From Ferruginivarius sediminum (lineage in GTDB: Bacteria; Pseudomonadota; Alphaproteobacteria; Kiloniellales; Rhodovibrionaceae), in the NCBI RefSeq assembly GCF_003344765.1, contig NZ_QPMH01000025.1:1-46978 (forward strand): 46,978 nt of DNA, read 5' to 3'. Under the pieces are notes generated by a model. That model was given only the letters and a program-made list of their open reading frames with translations. It made no database searches and was not told the DNA's origin. A program made the translations under genes and the position numbers. The number at the start of each line of letters is the position of its first letter. Position 1 is the stretch's first letter. Below are positions 15,152 to 23,422 of this stretch, one piece after another.

Positions 15152-17001
15152 GCCTGCGTCGCCTGCCCGACGGCCTGATCAACCGCATCGCCGCCGGCGA
15201 GGTTGTCGAGCGGCCGGCGGCGGCGGTGAAGGAGCTGGTGGAAAACGCGCTGGACGCCGGCGCGCGGCAGGTGGACGTCTCCCTGCGCGACGGCGGCCGG
15301 GCGGCCATCGTGGTGCAGGACGACGGCCGGGGCATGACGCCGGAGGAACTGGACCTCGCGGTCGAGCGGCATTGCACGTCGAAGCTGGACGGCGACGATC
15401 TGGTGAACATCGCCTCCCTGGGCTTCCGGGGCGAGGCGCTGCCGTCCATCGGCGCGGTCGCGCGCCTCACCGTGACCAGCCGTGCCAGTGGCGCCAACGA
15501 GGCCTGGCAGATCGCGGTGGAAGGCGGCGCCAAGGGCGAACCGGCGCCGGCGGCCCTTCCCAAGGGCACGCGGGTGGAGGTGCGGGATCTGTTCTATGCC
15601 ACGCCCGCGCGCCTGAAGTTCCTGAAGCAGCCGCGTACCGAGACGCAGCACGTCGTCGACGCGATGCAGCGACTGGCGATGGCGCACCCGCACGTCGGCT
15701 TCACCGTCAAGGAAGGCGAGCGAACGCTGCTGCGCCTGCCGTCCGCCGACGGCGAGCTGTTCGAGGCCCGGCTGACGCGGCTGTCCGGCGTCATAGGCCG
15801 GGAATTCGCGCAGAACGCCCTGGCCATCGACGCCACGCGGGAGGACCTGCGCCTCACCGGGCACATCGCGCTGCCCACGCTGAACCGCGCGAATGCGCAG
15901 ATGCAGTACCTCTTCGTCAACGGCCGCCCGGTGAAGGACAGGCTGCTGCACGGCGCCATCCGGGGCGCCTATCAAGACCTGCTGGCGCGCGACCGGCATC
16001 CGCTGGTGGCACTGTTCCTGGCGTGTCCGGCGGCGGCGGTGGACGTGAACGTCCATCCGGCGAAGGCGGAAGTCCGCTTCCGCGATCCGGGCCTCGTGCG
16101 CGGCCTGATCGTCAGCGCCTGCAAGCACGCCCTGGCGGGCGCCGGGCACCGCGCCTCGACGACGGTGGGCGAGGCCGCGCTCGGCGCGTTCCAGCCGCGC
16201 CAGGGACCGCAGGCCGGTGGTGGGGGAGGCGCTGGTCCATCCTACGCCTACCGCCCGGCGCAGCCCTATTCCGGCGGCTATGCGGGTGCGGGGATGGCGG
16301 AGGCCGCGGCGGCCTACCACGCGCCGCTGCCGGGCCTGGATGCCCAGCCCTCGGCGCGGGCGGAGGTGGAGCCGGATGCGGCGGCGCAGGCTGTGGCGGA
16401 GGGCGCCGTGGACGTCACCGCGCATCCCCTGGGTGCGGCACGGGCGCAACTGCATGAGAACTACGTCGTCGCGCAGACCGGCGACGGCATCGTCATCGTC
16501 GACCAGCACGCCGCGCACGAGCGTCTGGTGTATGAGCGGATGAAAAGCCAGCTTGCCGAGCGTGGCGTCGCCCGACAGATGCTGCTGATTCCCGAGGTCG
16601 TGGAGATGGACGAGCCGGCGGCGGAACGCCTCGCCGCGCGCGCCGGGGAGCTTGCCGACCTGGGCCTCGTCATCGAATCCTTTGGCGGCGGCGCGCTTGT
16701 CGTGCGCGAAGTGCCGGCACTGCTGGGCGAGCCCGACGTGCAGGGCCTGCTGCGCGACCTGGCGGACGAGCTGGCCGAACTGGACCAGACGCTCTCCCTG
16801 AAAGAGCGGCTGGAAGAGGTCTGCTCCACCATGGCCTGCCACGGCTCCGTGCGCTCCGGCCGCCGCCTGACGGTGGAGGAAATGAACGCCCTGCTGCGGC
16901 AGATGGAAGCCACGCCCTACGCCGGCCAGTGCAACCACGGCCGGCCGACCTACGTCGAACTGAAACTGGCCGACATCGAAAAGCTCTTCGGCCGCCGGTA
17001 G
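15148..17001 (+). CDS. mutL: DNA mismatch repair protein MutL
   Basis: A 617-residue MutL with GTG start. The GHKL ATPase motifs are clear: ENALDAGA, DDGRGM, GFRGEALPSI. A Gly/Ala/Pro linker spans roughly residues 350-430. The C-terminal dimerisation domain carries DQHAAHERLVYE at residues 452-463, which fits the endonuclease motif DQHAx2Ex4E of MutL proteins from bacteria without MutH. The companion CPHGRP motif reads CNHGRP. Nicking activity is therefore plausible but not certain. Translationally coupled to pgi; convergent with the aldo/keto reductase gene, 12 bases away. Confidence 0.97.
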   Translation: MSLRRLPDGLINRIAAGEVVERPAAAVKELVENALDAGARQVDVSLRDGGRAAIVVQDDGRGMTPEELDLAVERHCTSKLDGDDLVNIASLGFRGEALPSIGAVARLTVTSRASGANEAWQIAVEGGAKGEPAPAALPKGTRVEVRDLFYATPARLKFLKQPRTETQHVVDAMQRLAMAHPHVGFTVKEGERTLLRLPSADGELFEARLTRLSGVIGREFAQNALAIDATREDLRLTGHIALPTLNRANAQMQYLFVNGRPVKDRLLHGAIRGAYQDLLARDRHPLVALFLACPAAAVDVNVHPAKAEVRFRDPGLVRGLIVSACKHALAGAGHRASTTVGEAALGAFQPRQGPQAGGGGGAGPSYAYRPAQPYSGGYAGAGMAEAAAAYHAPLPGLDAQPSARAEVEPDAAAQAVAEGAVDVTAHPLGAARAQLHENYVVAQTGDGIVIVDQHAAHERLVYERMKSQLAERGVARQMLLIPEVVEMDEPAAERLAARAGELADLGLVIESFGGGALVVREVPALLGEPDVQGLLRDLADELAELDQTLSLKERLEEVCSTMACHGSVRSGRRLTVEEMNALLRQMEATPYAGQCNHGRPTYVELKLADIEKLFGRR

Positions 17002-17013
17002 GGCCGCAGCCTT

Positions 17014-18018
17014 TTAAGCCGGCACCTGTTCCCGCGACGGCGGCGCCATGAATTCCGGGCCGACGGGGTCCGTGATCGTCTCGGCCAGGATGCTGTCGAT
17101 GACGGCCAGAGTATCGGCGTCGAGTTCGATGTCCTCAAGCTCTCGCACGGGATCGAGCTGGTAGGGATGCCGCGCGCCCCACAAGGCGACGCCGACGCCC
17201 GGTTGCGCCAGCACCCAGGCCAGAGCCAGATGGATCACCCGCTTGCCGAAGCGATCCATGGCAAGCTGGTCGAGCTGATAGACCGCGTCGAGATACTGGG
17301 CGAAGCGCGGCTGCTGGAACTTCGGGTCCAGGTTGCGCAGGTCGTCGCCGTGGAAGACCGTCTCCCGGTCCATGCGGCCCGACAGCAGGCCCCGGCACAG
17401 CGCGCCGTAGGTCAGGGAGGTGAGGCCGTTCGTCCGGGCGTACGGCAGGACGCTCGTCTCGGCCTGGCGCTCGAACAGGTTATAGGGCGGCTGCACGACG
17501 TGCAGCGGCGCCTCGTGGCGGAAGCGGTCCATCTGCTCGGGCGTAAAATTGCTGACGCCGATGGCGCGGATCTTTCCGGCGTCGTAAAGCTCTTTCATGG
17601 CCCGCGCGGTTTCCTCGACCGGAACGGCGGGGTCGGGCCAGTGCACCTGATAGATGTCGATGACGTCCGTTTGCAGGCGCCGTAGCGAATCGTCGATCTC
17701 CTGGTGGATGCGCGCGCGGCCGGCGTTGCGGTACGGCTGCTCGCCCTCCCAGTCCAGGCCGACCTTCGTGGCCAGCACGACGCCGTCGCGCAGCCCCGCC
17801 TCGGCAAGCGCCTTGCCGACGATCTCCTCGGACCTGCCCATGCCGTAGACCGGCGCGGTGTCGACAAGGGTGATCCCCCGGTCGATAGCGGCGCGGATAG
17901 TGTTGATCGATTCCGCCTCGTCGCTGCCGCCCCACATCCAGCCGCCAACGGCCCAGGTGCCCAGCCCGATGCGTGTCGGCTTCAGGTCCGTGCCGGGAAC
18001 CCGTGTCGTCTCCAGCAT
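17014..18018 (-). CDS. Aldo/keto reductase
   Basis: A 334-residue TIM-barrel NADPH-dependent oxidoreductase. Family features: GLGTWAVGGWMWGG, the catalytic Asp/Tyr region DTAPVYGMGRSEEIVGKAL, Lys in ATKVGLDW, and His in QVHWPDP. The closest subgroup appears to be the L-glyceraldehyde-3-phosphate reductase/YhdN-like group. The start MLETTRVPG is chosen because GAGGAG precedes it by 8 bases; the open frame continues 20 codons upstream. Substrate unknown. Monocistronic as seen. Confidence 0.88.
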   Translation of the reverse strand: MLETTRVPGTDLKPTRIGLGTWAVGGWMWGGSDEAESINTIRAAIDRGITLVDTAPVYGMGRSEEIVGKALAEAGLRDGVVLATKVGLDWEGEQPYRNAGRARIHQEIDDSLRRLQTDVIDIYQVHWPDPAVPVEETARAMKELYDAGKIRAIGVSNFTPEQMDRFRHEAPLHVVQPPYNLFERQAETSVLPYARTNGLTSLTYGALCRGLLSGRMDRETVFHGDDLRNLDPKFQQPRFAQYLDAVYQLDQLAMDRFGKRVIHLALAWVLAQPGVGVALWGARHPYQLDPVRELEDIELDADTLAVIDSILAETITDPVGPEFMAPPSREQVPA

Positions 18019-18152
18019 GCGTCCGATCTCCTCTTTCGCTTGGCATTGAAAGTCGTGCTCGGCCGCCCGTGTCGTCATGTGGCGGCGAGCCCAAGATTTC
18101 GCAACCGCAAAAAGGAAGAAGACCCGGAATATCGGCCGGATTCAGGCCAGCT

Positions 18153-18719
18153 CTATCCTTCCGGCGCGCGCAGGAATATCAGCTTGGCTTTGCCGTAGCG
18201 GCGGGTATCCAGGACCTCGAAGCCTTCGGGAACGGGCATGTCCTCCGTCTTCATCAACTCAACGACGACGAGCGCGCCCGGCTTCAGCCAGCCCGCCGCC
18301 GCCAGCCCCTGAAGACCCGGCGCCGCCAGTCCCTGACCGTAGGGCGGGTCGAGGATGACGAGGTCGCACGCCTGCGTCGCCCGTGGCGGCCGCGTCACGT
18401 CGGCGCGGATCACGGTGACGTGCTCGCCTTCGCCCAGCTCCTTCACGTTGTGGCGAAGCGCGCTGATGGCCACCGCCTGGCTTTCCATGAAAATCGCGTG
18501 CGCCGCGCCGCGCGACAGCGCCTCCAATCCGTTGGCGCCACTGCCGGCGAAGGCATCGAGCACCACGGCATCGGCCAGCGGGCTGCCGTCGGCGGCGAAG
18601 CGGCCGTGGGTGAGAACGTTGAACAGCGACTCCCGCGTCAGCGAGCTTGTCGGGCGCACTTCCTCGCCGCCCGGCGCGCTGAGGCGCCGGCCCCTATGCC
18701 GTCCGGCGACGATTCGCAT
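18153..18719 (-). CDS. rsmD: 16S rRNA (guanine966-N2)-methyltransferase
   Basis: A 188-residue RsmD. It begins MRIVAGRHRGRRL, typical for the family, then RPTSSLTRESLFNVL, the SAM motif VVLDAFAGSGANGLEALSRGA, and the catalytic DPPY at residues 124-127. It methylates G966 of 16S rRNA during 30S assembly. The start overlaps the end of the upstream pseudouridine synthase gene by 26 bases, so the two are translationally linked. Confidence 0.93.
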   Translation of the reverse strand: MRIVAGRHRGRRLSAPGGEEVRPTSSLTRESLFNVLTHGRFAADGSPLADAVVLDAFAGSGANGLEALSRGAAHAIFMESQAVAISALRHNVKELGEGEHVTVIRADVTRPPRATQACDLVILDPPYGQGLAAPGLQGLAAAGWLKPGALVVVELMKTEDMPVPEGFEVLDTRRYGKAKLIFLRAPEG

Positions 18720-19518
18720 TGCGCTTGGACCTCGATTGGGATTTCGGTGGTTGGCATTTCGATTTCGCGGTGCCGGTCCCGGTGGCCTCCGGCGGCTTCG
18801 TGCCAAGTTGCTCCGCCAGTACCTTCGGCGCAATCTCGGACACTTGATCCGGGCGCATCGCGCCAAGCTGGAACGGGCCATAGGCGATGCGCAGCAGGCG
18901 GCTCACCTTCAGGCCCAGGTGCTCCATCACCCGCCGCACCTCGCGGTTCTTGCCCTCGCGCAGCGCGACGGTAAGCCATGCGTTGCTGCCGGTGCGCTGG
19001 TCGAGCCGTGCCTCGATCGGGCCATAGCGCACGCCCTCGACCGTGATCCCGGCGTTGAGAGACGCCAGCGCCGCCTCGTCCACCTCGCCGAAGACGCGCA
19101 CGCGATAGCGGCGGATCCAACCCGTTGCCGGCAATTCCAGCCGTCGCTTCAACTCGCCGTCGTTGGTCAGCAGCAGCAGCCCTTCGGAGTTCACGTCGAG
19201 GCGTCCCACCGGCATGACGCGCGGCAGCGATTGCGGCAGGCGGTCGTAGATCGTCGGCCGGCCGTGCGGGTCGCGCTCTGCCACCAGCACGCCGCGCGGC
19301 TTGTGATAGCGGAACAGCCGGGCCGGCTCGGGCGCGGGCAGGCGTTCGCCGTCCACCGTGATGCGGCCCGGATCGTCAAGGGTCAGCGAGGGCGTATCGA
19401 TCGGTTCGCCGTCCACCGCGACGCGGCCCTGCTCGATGAGGCGCTCGGCCTCCCGGCGCGAGCAGATACCTGCGCGCGCGATCAGCTTGGCCACGCGCTC
19501 CGCCTTGGGTTCGCTCAT
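18694..19518 (-). CDS. rRNA large-subunit pseudouridine synthase, RluB/RsuA family
   Basis: A 274-residue protein: an N-terminal S4 RNA-binding domain (residues 5-50, ERVAKLIARAGICSRREAERLI), then the RsuA/RluB/E/F catalytic domain with GRLDVNSEGLLLLTNDG (catalytic Asp108). REGKNREVRRVMEHLGL is the family's terminal signature. The Lys/Arg/Ser-rich tail after residue 245 is typical of RluB and may bind RNA. RluB (U2605 of 23S rRNA) is the best guess. It lies 4 bases after the C26 hydrolase gene and overlaps rsmD: both modify rRNA. Confidence 0.9.
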   Translation of the reverse strand: MSEPKAERVAKLIARAGICSRREAERLIEQGRVAVDGEPIDTPSLTLDDPGRITVDGERLPAPEPARLFRYHKPRGVLVAERDPHGRPTIYDRLPQSLPRVMPVGRLDVNSEGLLLLTNDGELKRRLELPATGWIRRYRVRVFGEVDEAALASLNAGITVEGVRYGPIEARLDQRTGSNAWLTVALREGKNREVRRVMEHLGLKVSRLLRIAYGPFQLGAMRPDQVSEIAPKVLAEQLGTKPPEATGTGTAKSKCQPPKSQSRSKRNANRRRTA

Positions 19519-19522
19519 GTCT

Positions 19523-20254
19523 CTAATGTCCGGGCGCGGAACGGGCCGCTTCGATGAAGGCGTCGAAGATGCGGCTGTCGCCGTCGCTGATATGGAACTC
19601 GGGATGCCACTCCACGCCCAGGCAGAAGCGATAGCCTGGATGCTCGATGCCCTCGATCACGCCGTCGGCGGCGGTGGCGTTGATTATGACGCCGTCGCCG
19701 ACATCCTTCGCCGCCTGGTGGTGCGCCGAATTGACGTGCAGCTCGCCCAGCCCGCCGCAGACGCGGTGCAGCAGCGTGCCGGCGACCACGTTGACGGCAT
19801 GGCCGGGCTCGGTGCGCGGGTTCGGTTGCTCGTGCGCCAGCGCGCCCTCGACCTCGTCCGGGATGTGCTGGACCAGCGTGCCGCCGAGGACGACGTTCAA
19901 GAGCTGCTGCCCGCCGCAGATGCCCAGCACCGCCATGTCGCGTTGGAGGGCGCCTTGCAGGACGGCCAGCTCGAATTCGGTGCGGCGGCTCTTCGTCTTC
20001 ACCGTGTCGTGCCGGGTCTCAGCCCCGAACAGCGACGGGTCCACATCGAAGGCGCCGCCGGTGACCACCAGCCCGTCCAGGGTCTCCAGGTAGTCGCCCG
20101 CGCATTCCGGCTCGTGCGGCAGGGCCACGGGCAGGCCGCCGGCCGCCGCGACGGCGGCACAGTAGTTCTGGCGCAGGGCGTACCACGGCAGCTTCGACCA
20201 GCCGCCGGCTTCCTCGCTATCCAGGGTCACGCCGATGACGGGGCGTGTTCGCAT
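19523..20254 (-). CDS. Class I glutamine amidotransferase-like hydrolase (peptidase C26, PuuD type)
   Basis: A 243-residue gamma-glutamyl-gamma-aminobutyrate hydrolase family protein. The nucleophile is Cys113 in GICGGQQ. The catalytic His-Glu pair lies in GVEWHPEF, and HVNSAHHQA is the family's middle motif. Members cleave gamma-glutamyl amides, for example in putrescine degradation, but no puu genes are nearby, so the substrate is open. It is the second gene of a tight minus-strand operon between DUF3775 and the pseudouridine synthase. Confidence 0.88.
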   Translation of the reverse strand: MRTRPVIGVTLDSEEAGGWSKLPWYALRQNYCAAVAAAGGLPVALPHEPECAGDYLETLDGLVVTGGAFDVDPSLFGAETRHDTVKTKSRRTEFELAVLQGALQRDMAVLGICGGQQLLNVVLGGTLVQHIPDEVEGALAHEQPNPRTEPGHAVNVVAGTLLHRVCGGLGELHVNSAHHQAAKDVGDGVIINATAADGVIEGIEHPGYRFCLGVEWHPEFHISDGDSRIFDAFIEAARSAPGH

Positions 20255-20274
20255 GGTTCGTTCCTTGTGGCTTG

Positions 20275-20709
20275 CTACACCGACCAGGCGTCCGTGCCCT
20301 CGCAGGACAGGCCAAGCTGCGACAGCCCTTCCTCAAGGTAATCCGCCACCAGCGGGTTCCCCAGCAGGTAATCGGCCGTGTAGGCGTTGCGCCGTCCGCG
20401 TGCCTCGCGCACGGCCTCCGGCCACTCCTGCGGTCCGCTGTAGTCGCCGCGGCCCATCCAGACCAGCGCGACCAGCTCGACCTGCGCGTCCTCGTTCAAC
20501 TCGTCGATGACGCGCTTGGCGTCTTCATATAGCGGATCCTCGCGCACGCGTTCGAGATACTTGTCGAGGATCTCCTCCTGCTCGCTGAGCTGGTCGGGCG
20601 AGAGGTTTTCGTCGTCGTCCCTGGCGTTGACGGGCAGCGCGTCCTCCACCTCGAACTCGCGCATCTTGACGATCAGCCAGCAGACGGTCTCCAGGTCCAT
20701 GTCGAGCAT
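20275..20709 (-). CDS. DUF3775 domain protein
   Basis: A 144-residue acidic protein matching DUF3775 by its pattern LETVCWLIVKMREFEVED, then VIDELNEDAQVELVALVWMGRGD and YLLGNPLVADYLEEGL. It appears all-helical and cytosolic, with no signal peptide. The start MLDMDLE is preferred because AGGAG lies 8 bases upstream; a GTG three codons earlier is closer to the ribosome site than usual. First gene of the operon DUF3775-C26 hydrolase-rluB-like-rsmD, divergent from tadA. Function unknown. Confidence 0.85.
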   Translation of the reverse strand: MLDMDLETVCWLIVKMREFEVEDALPVNARDDDENLSPDQLSEQEEILDKYLERVREDPLYEDAKRVIDELNEDAQVELVALVWMGRGDYSGPQEWPEAVREARGRRNAYTADYLLGNPLVADYLEEGLSQLGLSCEGTDAWSV

Positions 20710-20883
20710 GCGGGCCACTCCTCCTCATCTGCGCGGCGCCCCGTTGCTACTTGGTTCGGCCTTTGCGATCAACAACGTTGCGCGCCCGGCCCCCATCGGT
20801 CACACACACGATGGATAGCACGGGCCGGCATTGCCGCACGGGAGGGCACCATCGTACAGCCGACGGCCGATCACGGGAACCTG

Positions 20884-21318
20884 ATGCGCCTTGCCCTGGA
20901 AGAGGCGCGCATCGGCGCCGAACGGGGCGAGGTGCCGGTGGGCGCCGTCCTGGTGGATTCCGAGACCGGAGAGGTGCTGGCCCGCGCCCATAATCGCGTG
21001 GAGGCCGATACCGACCCCACCGCGCACGCCGAGATTCTGGTCATTCGCGAGGTGGCGCGGCGGCGGGGCGAGAAGCGGCTGGTCGACTGCGACATCTACG
21101 TGACGCTGGAACCGTGCACGATGTGCGCGGCGGCCATCTCCTTCGCCCGGCTGAAACGCCTTTATTTCGGCGCCTACGACCCCAAGGGCGGCGCGGTGGT
21201 CCACGCTGCCCGCTTCTACGAGCAGCCGACCTGCCACCATCGCCCCGAGGTCGTCGGCGGCATTGACGAAGCCGAATGCGGCGAGGTGCTGAGGGCATTC
21301 TTCCGGGCGCGGCGGTAG
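20884..21318 (+). CDS. tadA: tRNA adenosine(34) deaminase TadA
   Basis: A 144-residue zinc deaminase converting A34 to inosine in tRNA-Arg(ACG). The zinc and catalytic residues are His48-Ala-Glu50 (PTAHAEI) and Cys78-x2-Cys81 (EPCTMC). The ATG at 20884 is the first standard start, but homologues usually carry some residues before this Met, and the upstream frame (PTADHGNL) resembles such an N-terminus. A rare ATT at 20830 or ATC at 20851 preceded by GGGAGGG is therefore possible. Its substrate tRNA gene lies 390 bases downstream. Confidence 0.94.
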   Translation: MRLALEEARIGAERGEVPVGAVLVDSETGEVLARAHNRVEADTDPTAHAEILVIREVARRRGEKRLVDCDIYVTLEPCTMCAAAISFARLKRLYFGAYDPKGGAVVHAARFYEQPTCHHRPEVVGGIDEAECGEVLRAFFRARR

Positions 21319-21366
21319 AGCATGGACTTATGACTCTGGCCGCGAGTGAACCAGGACATTTCAAGC

Positions 21367-21600
21367 TCATGCGGGGCGGCGAGCAATGAGCTGGACGCTT
21401 GCGAGGTAGAGCCGGGCTTCGGCGGTGGGGATGGTGGTCTCGAAGTCCTTGGCGAGGCGTCGGTTGCGGTTGAGCCGGGCCAGGGTGCGCTCGACGAGCC
21501 AGCGCCGCGGCAGAACCTCGAAGCCCTTCGCGGTGTCGGCGCGCTTGGCAATCTCGACGCCCGAGCGGCCGACGCGGCCCAGGGCCGTGGCCAGCTTCAT
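21367..21600 (-). pseudogene. IS5-family transposase remnant (C-terminal 77 residues)
   Basis: The frame reads ...KGFEVLPRRWLVERTLARLNRNRRLAKDFE..., the conserved end of IS5-type DDE transposases (LPRRWVVERTFAWLNRNRRLAKDFE in intact copies, recalled). It includes the last catalytic Glu. The N-terminal three quarters, including both Asp residues, are missing, so the element is dead. It lies between tadA and tRNA-Arg. Confidence 0.8.
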
Positions 21601-21709
21601 GACTTACGATCTGGGATATTTCGACGAGGAGAGCTGCCGGCTGGAGCCAATAGACAACCCATTCGGCCCGAGCCTGTTACCCCTGTGTCCGGAAAGGACC
21701 GGAGAAAAA

Positions 21710-21786
21710 TGGCGCGCCGGGGAGGATTCGAACCCCCAACCTCCTGATCCGTAGTCAGGTGCTCTATCCGATTGAGCTACCGGCGC
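21710..21786 (-). tRNA. tRNA-Arg (anticodon ACG)
   Basis: A complete 77-nt cloverleaf on the minus strand. The acceptor GCGCCGG pairs with CCGGCGC, discriminator G, and CCA is encoded. The D arm is GCTC...GAGC. The anticodon stem is CCTGA/TCAGG with loop CTACGGA, giving anticodon ACG. The T arm is GGGGG-TTCGAAT-CCTCC with one G-U pair. A34 should be edited to inosine by TadA, so this tRNA reads CGU, CGC and CGA. An ATTTTTC run directly after CCA may end transcription. Confidence 0.97.
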
Positions 21787-21837
21787 GCGGATGCGAAGTC
21801 GGCCTTGCCGAAACAGCGCTCCGGCGAAAGCGCGCGG

Positions 21838-21866
21838 ACCATACTCAAAGCCCCATGGCTTGGCAA
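21838..21866 (-). promoter_or_regulatory. Predicted promoter of tRNA-Arg
   Basis: Minus-strand TTGCCA, a 17-base spacer and TATGGT, followed by a GC-rich discriminator (CCGCGCGC) typical of stable-RNA promoters under stringent control. It lies about 50 bases before the tRNA 5' end. Confidence 0.55.
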
Positions 21867-22096
21867 GGGCGTGGTTGCGATGTTCCGCAAAATGGTGCGC
21901 CCGCAGGCGTCCGCAAGGGGACGTCTCGGCGCAAGGCGCGGAATCCCTTGGGGAATTCGACTTGTTCGCGGGAGTCGCATCAAGTAGTATCTGCGCGACA
22001 AATTTGGGGGACGGGCGGTGCTTTCCGTTGCGGAATAACACAAAAAAGAGATTCGCCGCCTGCACACATAATGACGTTCCAACCGGCGAGACGCGC

Positions 22097-23320
22097 ATGG
22101 TGATGATTCGTCGAACGGTGGCCCTGGTTGCCACCGTCGTCTTGTTAGGGGGATGCGGCTTTACGGAAGACGCACTGATGCCCTCGGTGACCGGCGAGGC
22201 ACCTTCGGACGAGGCGGAGCAGTCGCAGGCTTCGCGGGACAGCGACGGCCAAGCCGGGAGCGGCGCCGCATCGGCCCGCACCACGGGTATGTCCGGCGAT
22301 ACCGGCGTCGTGCAAGGCACGAACGGCGCCGTCGGCGGGGCGGCTCGCGGCATCCCATCGCTCGGCACCACGGTCTTCGAACCGGGCGAGCTGCCGCGCT
22401 TCGAACCCACCGGCACCTTCGTCGGCAACAAGGTCGGCGAGTTGCGCAAGGATCTGAGCAAGCTGCGCGGCAACATCAGCCAGCATAACCGCCGCCTGCA
22501 GGAGCTGCGCGGGCAGACGCGGTCCTCGGCGCGTGCCTACCACGGCCTGGTCGCGACCATGAACACACGTCTGCAGATCGGCACCACCCCGGGCAATCCG
22601 GAGATGGTGCAGCAGTGGAATCGGGCGCAGGCGGAACTGGCGCGCGTCGACCAGGTCGCCAGCCGGATGAACGAGCTGGCGAACGATGTATCCTCCACCT
22701 CGGCGCTGGCAGCCTATCTGCTGGAGTCGGTGCAGGCGGCCTACAGCCTGTCCGGCGCGATCGAACGCGACCACGAGCATCTGGCCATCCTGGAGGACGC
22801 CACCAACCGCACCGTTGTCCTGATCGACCGGCTGCTGAACGAGCTGTCGGAGGACGTGGCCCGCCAGAACAGCTATCTGGGGCGGGAGCGGCAAAACCTC
22901 TCCACCCTGTCGCTCGCCATCAAGAACGGCGAGTTCTACGGCGGCAGCCTCGCTAATCAGGCCTACGGCGCGCCGCAGCCGCCGTCCTCGAATCGTGATC
23001 CCGCCTCACTCGTCGGCAGCAGCCAACCGTTGGTGGTCATCCGATTCGGCCAGGACAACGTGAAGTACGAGCAGGCGCTCTACAACGCTGTCAGCCGCGC
23101 GCTCGACCGGCGCCCGCAGGCGGCGTTCGACGTGGTGGCCGTGGCCCCGCAGACGGGGAACAAGGCAGAGGCGGCGCTCGACCGGGCCAAGGCGCGGCGC
23201 TATGCGGAGCGGGTGCTGCGCTCCCTAAACGACATGGGTCTACCGCCGAATCGGGTTTCCCTGGCCGCGACCACCAGCCAGGGTGCCGACTCGAACGAGG
23301 TTCACGTCTACGTCAGGTAG
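22097..23320 (+). CDS. Lipoprotein with a coiled-coil middle and OmpA-like C-terminus
   Basis: A 407-residue predicted lipoprotein: signal peptide and lipobox LLGGC (Cys20). A low-complexity Gly/Ser/Ala region spans about residues 30-90. A long helical, probably coiled-coil part (about 115-290) contains ELRKDLSKLRGNISQHNRRLQEL. The C-terminal 110 residues (VVIRFGQDNVKYEQALYNAV...AKARRYAERVLRSLNDMGLP) have the beta-alpha pattern and RARAVxxxL-like segment of OmpA/MotB peptidoglycan-binding domains. It may link the outer membrane to peptidoglycan. The start is ATG 22097; 22103 is possible. A strong hairpin follows the stop. Confidence 0.7.
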   Translation: MVMIRRTVALVATVVLLGGCGFTEDALMPSVTGEAPSDEAEQSQASRDSDGQAGSGAASARTTGMSGDTGVVQGTNGAVGGAARGIPSLGTTVFEPGELPRFEPTGTFVGNKVGELRKDLSKLRGNISQHNRRLQELRGQTRSSARAYHGLVATMNTRLQIGTTPGNPEMVQQWNRAQAELARVDQVASRMNELANDVSSTSALAAYLLESVQAAYSLSGAIERDHEHLAILEDATNRTVVLIDRLLNELSEDVARQNSYLGRERQNLSTLSLAIKNGEFYGGSLANQAYGAPQPPSSNRDPASLVGSSQPLVVIRFGQDNVKYEQALYNAVSRALDRRPQAAFDVVAVAPQTGNKAEAALDRAKARRYAERVLRSLNDMGLPPNRVSLAATTSQGADSNEVHVYVR

Positions 23321-23330
23321 GTTGCAAGGC

Positions 23331-23358
23331 CCCCGGCCCGGCGGACACCGGGCCGGGG
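23331..23358 (+). terminator. GC-rich hairpin terminator after the OmpA-like lipoprotein
   Basis: A perfect 11-bp stem, CCCCGGCCCGG with CCGGGCCGGGG, around a 6-base loop, 11 bases after the stop codon. The T-tract is weak (TGCGTTCTC), so efficiency is uncertain. Confidence 0.55.
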
Positions 23359-23422
23359 TGCGTTCTCGCAGCCTTGCGAACCCCCGGACCTTGGGCTAAA
23401 CCGCCTCGCCAAGCGAGGTGCC

